Source: Falciphora oryzae (lineage: Eukaryota > Ascomycota > Sordariomycetes > Magnaporthales > Magnaporthaceae). From it: 38,217 nt of DNA. The notes under the pieces were generated by a model. The model searched no databases. It was not told the DNA's origin and saw nothing but the letters and a program-made list of their open reading frames with translations. Shown here piece by piece: positions 30,311 to 38,217 of the stretch (the first letter of the stretch is position 1; every line of letters begins with the position of its first letter). Location of the stretch: NCBI GenBank assembly GCA_000733355.1, contig JNVV01000058.1, positions 209,238 through 247,454 of the forward strand, written 5' to 3'. A program made the position numbers and the translations under genes.

Positions 30311-31960
30311 CTTTTCCGCTTTAGCTTTACTACCGATATATAATCGTAAAGAGCGAGGCCTTTTAGAAGCCGACCGCGATGCGGGTACGTTTGTAATAAG
30401 GAGATTTTTTTTCCGCCCTTTCCTAGTAGAACCGTTTTTCCTATAGGCTCGTTTACGTCCTTTCCGTTAGCTGCACGCCGTAAAAGCGGCCATCGCCGGA
30501 AAATATGCCAATATAGAGTGCACACGTTTAAAAACGTCCAAGCGTTGCTGTTTGCGAATTCCGTGCCGTACCTTTGAAGATGGGCCACCACTTTAACCTG
30601 CGATAAGGCCCGTTCCGTAAAAATTTTATTGGCGATTTGCAGGAGGAATTGCCGCGTTCGGTTCTCCCGCCCGTTATTCCCGCTCGAACGCGGCCCGTTA
30701 TTTGGCCGATTTTTTGTCGTCCCGTTGTTTAGGAGCCGAACTAGTTCTTTAGCTGCCACGACGCGTTTCTACACCGGATCTTCCATTTTAGTGGCATAGT
30801 TGGTTACGTAGTAAACGAGCGCCAAACCTTTGCATTTCGTTACGATAAAGGATATGTCGTGGTTGTGTTGCAGTTTTACGGCTATCGCCTTGTTCCAGCG
30901 GTTTATTAGGCTATGGCTACGTCGAATCCGCAGTAGCCCGTCCTTTGTAAAGCACGTTTTTTCCACCGGCTTCCAAGGCGCCCCGAACCTGCAGGGATTC
31001 TGCCTGTTCCCCTGTTTCCCGATGGAGTATTTTACGTATGTGGGGTTGTGTGTGTGGACCTGGGTAGCGCCGGCGCAGAAGTTCGCTTTTTCCTCGAACG
31101 ATGCAGCGAATTGGGTCGTGTTATTTAGCAGCGACGACACGTTCGACGTTACCGACCTGCCCGTTCGCACTCCCGCATATGCTTTTTTATCGAGATCCTA
31201 CTGGATTTGTTAGCACGTATCCGTCGGTATCGCCACCCTTATTACCGGACGAACGAACCTCCGTGAAGACACTATTTACGTATTCGGCCACCCTTTCCCG
31301 GTATGCCTTTTGGTTGTCCCTTTGAATATTACTTAGGAGGGAGCTTAGTTGTATGTTTCCTTGCAACCAGAGGAGGCCGTGGAGGTGAAGCGCACCCTTT
31401 TCATTGGTTTTTACTACCTTATAGTACTGGCTGACGCGGCCAAAAACCGAGTCCTCCCCTACCCTTACATAGTGTTCGAAGAATATGGAGATTTCCCGGT
31501 GGAAGAAGATGGCAGAATTAACGGGGTTCGATATAGCAAGTCGCACCTTTTTGTATGCTTGATTAAGATTTCTTAGGAATTTTTTGGCTTTGTTTGTTTC
31601 GCGGGTGCGATATGCCGCGAGTTTGAGCTTTATCGGGTTTGTGATGTCGTTGGGGTTAAGTGTGAACTATATGGCGGGGATGCCGTACCGGATTATGAGG
31701 GATTTGATTTTCCGCCGCATGGTTAAGCGGTTTTCCTTCGATATTGGCTGGCGATAGCCGTATAGCGATAGGCTTTTTAAAAGTCGATTAACGCTTGCAT
31801 TTGTCGTCTTCCCGAAGGCCTCTAGTTCGACCCCCGCCTTTTTAAGCCTCGCTGCCGTTAGCATTTGAATGGTGCTTTCCACGTTTGGAAAATCGCTTTT
31901 CCGCACGTTGGCCATGCTGACGCGGCGGTTCCTGGACCGGACCCTTATGTTAAAGACGAG
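30295..31960 (-). pseudogene. Helitron-like N-terminal (Rep/HUH) region
   Basis: Consecutive frames (31915-31667, 31546-31187, 31170-30769, 30759-30295) are separated by stops but give one family-like protein: FTLNPNDITNP, AIFFHREISIFFEHYVRVG, GALHLHGLLWL with the HUH His pair (about 31375-31390), FCAGATQVHTH, YSIGKQG, RSHSLINRWNKA, and LVYYVTNYATK with the tyrosines expected at the catalytic site. It would nick and join DNA during rolling-circle transposition. At least three nonsense codons make it inactive. Confidence 0.85.
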
Positions 31961-32305
31961 AAAGGCGAATATAGGATGTGTTGCAAACCGGCCGCCGTGG
32001 CGTTGGAGTACCAGTTTGATTTAAGCCTCCAAGGTCATGTTCCGTAACGATAGCAGGCGTTGCGCGGCGCTTTCCGCGTCGGTAGTGCGGGTCGCTTCCC
32101 TTTCCGCACCTACGATGCGTTTTTCGGCTTGCCGAAGACCGCTTTTGCCTAGCGGGAATAAATTAGGGAATGCCTTTGCCAGAAACTACGGATTAAAAGA
32201 ATCCGCAAAGTTTTGGCCCCGAAAAACAACGATATACGGCTCGGCCGCGCGCCCGCGCCGCACCTCGGCCGACCTTGCTTAGGCGGCTCCCCGCGTTTGC
32301 TCCCC

Positions 32306-33190
32306 CTAAACGCTTTCGGCCACGGACCTTAAGAGATACCGTAGCTTTTCCACATCCGCAATATCCGGCCGGCAATTTAGACTAAACATGCCGGACGATC
32401 TAATCTCGTACATTCGGCTATGATCGTTTTTAAATTTGCCGACCGTTTTTTTTACGGGAGCGGGATCGTTCCCGGCTACGTCCTTAGGCCTGTCCCGCTT
32501 TTCGCCTAGTGATGCCATGATTTCCCGGATATTTACCGGGCCCGGATCGTTAAGGCTACGTTCGGTCGGCGGGATTATATGCGCAATTTGCGTTTTTTTT
32601 TTCGCTAAAGGCTCGTTCCGCTTTAAACGATCGTAAATTTGGGACGGCACGCTATGCGGCGGGGCTTCCCAGTTATCTATTTCCGCTATGTCGATATCAA
32701 CGTTAGCGTATAGGGGGTTATGCTTCGTTAGTTACAGTAGTGCCCTTTCGATAACACGGCGCCGTACCGATAGTAGCATCGAAAGATCGCTTGGCGCCGG
32801 TTTTTCCGGGCTTTGCCACGATATATAGATATTATTTATAACTTTGATTAGCGGATGCGGCAGGATTTTTGCTGCGAGCTTTTGTATGTTATTAGGGAAT
32901 ACGGTGATATGCCCCTTGACGTGCTTTAGATATTTCGCATTTTGCCGGGGTTTTTGTGGGATGCTATATTTGGTAATAAAGCCGTAATACGAGTTTAACG
33001 CGATGAGCTTCTTTTTGACCGGCGTGAGGCCCTTTAGCTCGTCCGGGAACATGTGTTCGCACCCCAGCCGGGTGTGCAGCTGCGCTGCCGGAGACAAAGC
33101 GCCTTTGGCTAGGTGCCGAACGCAGTCCCTACACCCGTAAATTTTTTCCCTTGTCGGGAGACACCGAACGTATTTAAAGGGCGAGCCGTT
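32306..33190 (-). pseudogene. Helitron DUF6570-like region and following linker
   Basis: From about 33190 the minus strand shows cysteines in RCLPTREKIYGCRDC, then LNSYYGFITKY, HVKGHITVFPNNIQ, LPHPLIKVINNIYISWQ and SVRRRVIERAL, the DUF6570 pattern found in Helitron transposases. After a break the frame 32650-32306 continues with PSQIYDRLKRNEP, PPTERSL and SSGMFSL, also typical of the family. Several stops and shifts are present. Confidence 0.75.
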
Positions 33191-33373
33191 ACGCTTTTTG
33201 ACCGGATTTGCCGCCTACCAATCCCAATCCACCTTTTCCAGCTCGGACTTGCTATATTTGCGATAACAAAATATGCAGGTGAGGATTGGCAACGTCCTCG
33301 TGTTATGAAACGCTTTGTAAAAGTCCTGGACTGTTTTCACCTTCCTCTCGTGCGGCACAGGCGCACACCATTC

Positions 33374-34988
33374 CTACCCGCGCGAGAGCCGCTCCTTTTC
33401 CGCGAACTCCTCGTTAAGGGCGCCTAAGGCGCTCGCGAGATCCCGTGCCTGTTCTTCCTCGCCCCTCTTTCGCGGGACTACCGTTTTCGTTCGCTTTGGC
33501 GCTGGTTGATCCGCGTTGCGAGGACCCGTTCTCTTCCGTCTTTCCGGACGATTCGGCCCCGCCGCTTCGGGAGGAGTACGGCCTTTTAACTCCGCTACAA
33601 CCCCGGCTTCGCCGGCGGTTTCGCCCAGCGGCTGGGGAGATTTTTCATTTCGCATCGCCTCAAAAATATCAGCCGCCGTCCGAAGGCCTAGCCCCGTCAC
33701 CATTCTCCTTCGCGCGGCCGCTAACATTTCCATTGCCTTTCGCGCGGCCGCTAACATTTCCACCGAGGGCCGGATGCTAAGACCCGCGAGTATCGCCGTA
33801 TTCGGCCGATTATGCGCCTCGTGCTGGCTAGCGAAACCCGCCAAAGACCGTGCGGCAGCCCCTCGTGGAGCCAGACCTGCTCTGCCGCTTTGTGCCGTCT
33901 GAAAAGCTCCAAACAAGTCTCCCGGCCTTTTTTGTGGGGTTTTTCCCTGTCCGGCTTGCAATTGCCTTGGCTGCCTCCGGACCCTACCTGCTCCGTGCAG
34001 TTTCTGCACCTCACCGGCGCGGGACGGAGGCTCCGATGTCGTCCTTGCAGTCCTCCGCTGCGCCTGCCTCTCTATCCTAGCCGCTTCATACTGCCTTTGG
34101 CCCTCTTCGAAAACGTCAGCGGACGTCCAGATGTTCAATCTAGCGTGCGCCACGTTTTCGCGATTGCGCGCGTCGAGTTGATGAAATCGGTTGGGTGGAC
34201 TCTCCGTCTCTTTTTTCGGCCCCTGAGGTGGCTGGCTCGATTTAGTTACGTTAACCTCCATAGACAAACCACCCTTTAGAACGTTCCCCGATTGCTTTTG
34301 TTCCTTTCGCACTACAAGCCCGAATTTGTCGAAGCCGAAACCGGCTGGCAGATCCGCAACGGCTAGCTTTTTAAAAGGCAGGGCAACTTTTTCGCGGTCG
34401 TTTTTCTTAACATATGAATCTTTATAAGACCAGGCCTTCAAATTTATTAAATTATCCGGTTTAATCGGGTCGACCGATTCTTTAACTTCGCGTCGTCCGA
34501 TTTGCTGGGCTCGTTTGTGAATTAACCTGTTTAATTTTATTGTAGCTTTATCCTAGTCGCTTATTACACGAGCTGCTGCGTAGAGTTTGTTGTAGAAACC
34601 TGTGCTTTTACCCGCTTATTGGTAATATTGAACCTTATTTCCGCCCTAGATACGGCTCACCGTTTTTAGAGGCGAGAGATTTGTTGGTCCTTTACCCGGG
34701 TCGCTTGTCGCCCAACTGTTTTGGTTCGTAGCCGCCGTATCCCTTAGGGAAGACCTTCCCGGCTTCCAAGTCCGCCGTCGTTGAAACCCCCCGTTTGCCT
34801 TTGCCTGTTCGTACTCCCTCTGGGATGCTTTGAAAACGTCGGCTGATGTGCGGATCCCTAGTCCTGCAAGCGCCGAAGCGTCGCCAGCCTTTCCGCTCGT
34901 TATTACTGTGTGCGACTTCGAATACGTCCGGTGATGTTTGGATCCCCAAACCCGCTAGTGCTACGTTTTTGCGATTGCGTTCGTCCAA
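33374..34988 (-). pseudogene. Helitron N-terminal region with repeated GIRTSxDVFE motif
   Basis: The frame 34441-33374 (355 codons) and the broken frames 34988-34692 hold five versions of one short module: LNIWTSADVFEEGQRQYE, LSIRPSVEMLAAARK, LGLRTAADIFEAMRNE, LGIQTSPDVFEVAHSN and (another frame) LGIRTSADVFKASQREYE. The rest is Arg/Pro/Gln-rich with a basic RKRTGPRNADQPAPKRTK stretch that could be a nuclear localisation signal. The role of the module is unknown. The region is joined in direction to the Helitron transposase, presumably as its N-terminus. Confidence 0.6.
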
Positions 34989-35937
34989 ACGATGGAGGAA
35001 ATTAGGGAGAACCTGGGAGTTTCGGCCGGCTTCGTTTATATCGATTTTAATTTATTTTTATTGGGAATATTTACGTCCATTATTTTATTTTAAAACGATT
35101 TTTGATCCGAAGCCGATGCCATTATAGTATTATACCCCGTTTCGCCGTACCCTTCCGCCCCCCGGAGTTACTTTTCCGGCCTTTTCCGTCTTTTTGCACT
35201 CTTTTACCTGCTCCCTTTATCCCTTTATATGGTATTCCTCCCTCCGTCCATGCCTTTGCTTAATACCGACGTCCTTTCCAACCTAAGCGCTCGGAACCTT
35301 CTCCTATACGCTCCACAGCCCCAACACAAAGTTCAATATACTAACGATCACCCGATCCCAGTTTCCCAAATCCCACGTTTAGTTTTGCACTATCACCCCT
35401 AGCTTTTGGCGCATGCTTCCGCACCAATTAGCTCTTTTAGCACATTGCTGCCAGTTTCGGACCTTAGCAACCTTACTATTTTTTTTACCACAAACCTTTT
35501 ACCGGCTTTGCCGCCGAACGGAACCACACGATTAAAATTAAGGCTATATGATTAAGGTATGGAGAGTTATATGATTAAAAGGCTACAGCTAGCCTTAATT
35601 AACTTTAGTTAACCCTGACCCCTGGCCTACCCTTAGCTTACCGCGGCTAGCTTCGGATAGCTATTGCATAAGCCGTTTCGATTCTTTTATACGTTTAACA
35701 GATTAACGGACTATATAACCTGCAACTCGAACATCTAGCCGTGAAACACAGACGGTTATATCTAATGGTCCCTCTTTATATCAATCTTTTGACGATAAGT
35801 AATGTTGGTTAAAATTCCCAGACAGCTATAAAACTAAATAGGCAACCTTTTATCCCGAATCCGTTTTGTTCATTTAGCTTACCTCCTATTTTGTTATTGG
35901 CTGCCACACATTCCTATAGCCTTTAACCTTTATCGAT
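34989..35937. other. AT-rich spacer between divergent Helitron genes
   Basis: No gene is recognised. The sequence holds short AT-rich direct repeats (ATATGATTAA-type at about 35545-35580). If the two genes are intact partners in an active element, this would be their shared upstream region. Confidence 0.4.
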
Positions 35938-36990
35938 ATGTCCCGGCAATCCACGTTTTTAAATACTATCTACTTGCGAGATTTTGTAGACAATATCACA
36001 GATGATCCGAACCGGGAAAACACACCTAACTACGTGGAGATCCAGGCCGAGATTAACATTTTCGAGGAGGACGGTTTTTATGGTTCTCGAATCGACGTTG
36101 AACCCATCCGCACGCGCATTCATGCCTATCTAACGCAAGAAGAGCGGAGCCTTTACATTCCTAACACCTTCTTCTACGCCGACGGCCGCTTTTCCGCCCC
36201 CTTGTCTGCAGACGGCGCCTTGGAAATCAGCGTCCAGGCCTTTAGTTTGATGAGGTATGTTTTGCGCCCACACCCGGCCTCGCCCCGGCTGATTTGCTTA
36301 AGCACTTAGGGGAAGTGTCCAACTTTGACGAGTACCGCCGTTATTTGTTTGAAAAATGGTGCCCGATGGTGACCATTATCGGCTTTGTGTTGGCTCGTTC
36401 CGATAATCCCCCGGGTTTTTCGGAACCCCGCCGCTTCACTTTTGAAACGTCCGTTTACGACATTTTAAAGGCTGCGCCGGTTCCTTTTTCGGTCGCTTGC
36501 TTCTTGCAAAACACGAAGCGTTGGGAAAAGGTCAAGATCCTTTTAACGGGAGATTTGCTTAGCATTATTGCTAAGGTGGCTGGCCACACCATAGATACGA
36601 ATTAGCTCGCCTTCCGCGTTTTCGATTTGGCCTATTTACTAAGGCCTATTTCGGCTACTTTGACCCCAGCCACGCCGGCCTCGATTGCGACTCCACCTTC
36701 TAAGCGATCTGCCCGTTAGGAAGGTTAAACAATTCCATTTACGCCTTCGAAAAGACCTTGTCCATCGGAGCCCGCTAGTGAGGTTGCAAACCCGCCTGCT
36801 GAAAATCTATGCTCGCAGAATCCGACAAGATTTCGTTTTGGCTTGCCGTACGTATAGGATGTTACGGAGTCCTCACTTAGCCCTCCTTTTCCTTCAACCG
36901 CGGCTGACCCTGCAGAATCCTTTCTTACGTCAGTCCCCTTCCCGGACCTTGATGGCGACTTTCGCCCGCATCGTAACCGTTATCCTTTAA
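35938..36990 (+). pseudogene. Helitron companion gene (copy 2), possible OB-fold protein
   Basis: Starts MSRQSTFLNTIYLRDFVDNI at an ATG, with EIQAEINIFEEDGFYG, RTRIHAYLTQEERSLYIPN, FFYADGRFSAPLS, then a frame change at about 36250-36300 and FDEYRRYLFEKWCPMVTIIG, TSVYDILKAAPVPFSVACFL, and GDLLSIIAKVAGHT. A TAG at 36603-36605 interrupts, followed by LAFRVFDLAYLLRP and a Ser/Pro/Thr-rich tail. The segment at the frame change begins GTATGT and aligns with a putative intron in copy 1; its acceptor looks damaged. The beta-rich second half could be an OB-fold like the ssDNA-binding RPA-type partners of some Helitrons, but that is inference. Confidence 0.55.
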
Positions 36991-37056
36991 AAAGGTTGTA
37001 GACGTAATTTAAGCGGGCGAATATGTATATAACAATCTCACTTCTTTCCTTAAATT

Positions 37057-37080
37057 AAAAAAAAAAAAAAAAAAAAAAAA
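37057..37080 (+). repeat. 24-base A run
   Basis: Homopolymer downstream of the companion gene. It may be an ordinary AT-rich expansion or an old retroposon tail. Confidence 0.8.
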
Positions 37081-38060
37081 CAAAACACCGCCTTCCAATT
37101 ACAAGCACTATTAATCTATGTTAACCCTTATTTTACGTCAGCCGGTTAAGGCCCTGCTTCTCCTGAAGCATCCACCTTTTACAAAACACTTTCTTCGCTT
37201 TTAAGCGCACATATTCTTTTATATATCTTCCAATCTTGCTTCTGGTGTTTTTTCCTATAATATGCTATAACTTTATACCGCCCGCACCTTATCGTCCCTT
37301 CCGTCTTTCCATATACTTTGCAAATCGTAATTTCCACGCACGTCTAGCCCTTTGCACCAATTTCAGACATTTCCTCCTAAACGTCGCGTCGCGTCTAGAA
37401 TTCGCATTTGCCTTTCCTATATAAACCGCTAACAAGCACCCCCACAAAAGGATCCTCCGCTTTATTAAAAAAAGATATGGGCGTTTGCAAAACGGTCGCA
37501 ATAAACGAGCCGCAAATTCCGCAAAACGGACTGGAAGCTGTTCGGCAAGTCGTTTCGTGCTTTTTCATAATAGGCACTAGCGCGCTTCCAAACCGACCCT
37601 GGTACTCAACATTTTATTGGGCTTAAGCTCGGGTCGTGACGAGATCCTTTGGGACCTTATGAGTAAAGTTTAAGCTGTTGGGGGCGCCGTCGCAGTAGAA
37701 CTCGAACCGCACCCGACGCGTCGCTATGGTTTTCGCGATAATGTAGGTAGAAAAGACTGTGTTTTTTTTGTTTTTAAATATATTGAACCGGATGTCTTTG
37801 CATCTCTGTTTTGAATGTGAGTTCGAATGGCGCGTTGTGGTCTCATCCCTTTTATGATCGTTTTTAGCATATTATATTAGCATCGTGTGACCTGGTCCGG
37901 GGAGTCGAGATGGTGGGGTAAGCCACCAACCACCCACCAATCCTAGCCCTGCTGCCGCCACTGCCGAACTTCCATGTGCAAATTTTGCAAATAAGAAAGG
38001 TTTGTGCATACGAATGGCTCCAGCGCTTTTTGAAAATTTCTATTAACTAACGTGGTTCAC

Positions 38061-38093
38061 CACCGAGTGACGCACCCTCACCGAGTGACGCAC
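38061..38093 (+). repeat. Duplicated 15-mer CACCGAGTGACGCAC
   Basis: Exact copies at 38061-38075 and 38079-38093, spaced by three bases and preceded by ACGTGGTTCAC. Short repeats like this are common near ends of DNA transposons; the rest would lie beyond the window edge. Confidence 0.7.
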
Positions 38094-38217
38094 TTCAAAT
38101 CCCATACTAAACGGCGTTTTTTTCGATTAAATAACTCGCCCAATTTGGGGCTAAACTCTACCAAAATTAAAACAGTTATATTTAACTTTATAATAATTAT
38201 AATATAAATTTTCCGCA

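Larger units (their letters stand above)
26523..36990 (-). mobile_element. Large decayed Helitron
   Basis: It contains, in minus-strand order, a repetitive N-terminal region, a DUF6570-like zinc region, a Helitron-like N-terminal (Rep) domain and a PIF1-family helicase, the order of fungal Helitron transposases. Frames are cut by many stops and shifts, and the DNA is AT-rich, which fits repeat-induced point mutation (inference; not computed). The right boundary is not seen: coding similarity runs to 34988 and the companion gene to about 36990. It is interrupted by the LINE at 26727-27724. Confidence 0.7.
36991..38217. other. AT-rich right edge; no gene recognised
   Basis: No frame above 75 codons and no motif. 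It includes a run of 24 A at 37057-37080. The Helitron's 5' end may lie here or beyond the window but was not identified. Confidence 0.45.

Overview
The window looks like nuclear DNA of a filamentous ascomycete (Pezizomycotina). Coding sequence is cut by short introns of about 59-106 bp with fungal-type GT...CTRAY...AG signals. The genes carry the fungal signature domains HET, HeLo, and STAND/NACHT with an alpha/beta-hydrolase front end. The mobile DNA is fungal in type: a LINE tail with RNase H and a CCHC finger, and a Helitron with a fused Rep-PIF1 gene. Function calls come from motif recognition by eye; no database search was run.

Layout. 1-3446: no recognisable gene, a LINE 3' tail and a period-8 low-complexity block. 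3762-5202: a two-exon multi-pass membrane protein. 5203-7716: two LINE 3' tails in inverted orientation plus small gene remnants. 7717-12589: a divergent pair made of a Ser/Thr kinase with a long C-terminal extension (minus strand, six exons) and a HeLo-like protein with a degenerate kinase domain (plus strand, two exons). 12714-14804: a longer LINE copy and a 518-bp element with 141-bp direct terminal repeats. 14889-17229: a HET-domain gene broken by a 26-bp tandem duplication and a second frameshift. 17503-21976: a four-exon minus-strand gene joining an alpha/beta-hydrolase, a truncated STAND P-loop and a HET domain, with a lost Walker A lysine and one in-frame amber codon. 22896-23064 is an assembly gap of N.

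From about 24 kb to the right edge the sequence is AT-richer and consists of decayed mobile DNA. A short Helitron-like relic (about 24036-26522) is followed by a large decayed Helitron on the minus strand (from 26523 to at least 34988, probably past 36990). Its helicase C-terminus is split by a 5'-truncated LINE (26727-27724) with 17-bp target-site duplications. Both Helitron segments carry a copy of the same companion gene on the opposite strand.

How it fits together. The gene-rich centre (7.7-22 kb) holds four genes of families tied to fungal cell death and non-self recognition. The most interesting unit is the kinase / HeLo-pseudokinase divergent pair, whose parts resemble the RIPK-MLKL logic of animal necroptosis. 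The hydrolase-STAND-HET gene is an unusual domain order, now damaged. Both HET-containing genes carry inactivating lesions, the kinase gene shows two apparent frame breaks, and the HeLo gene is open throughout.
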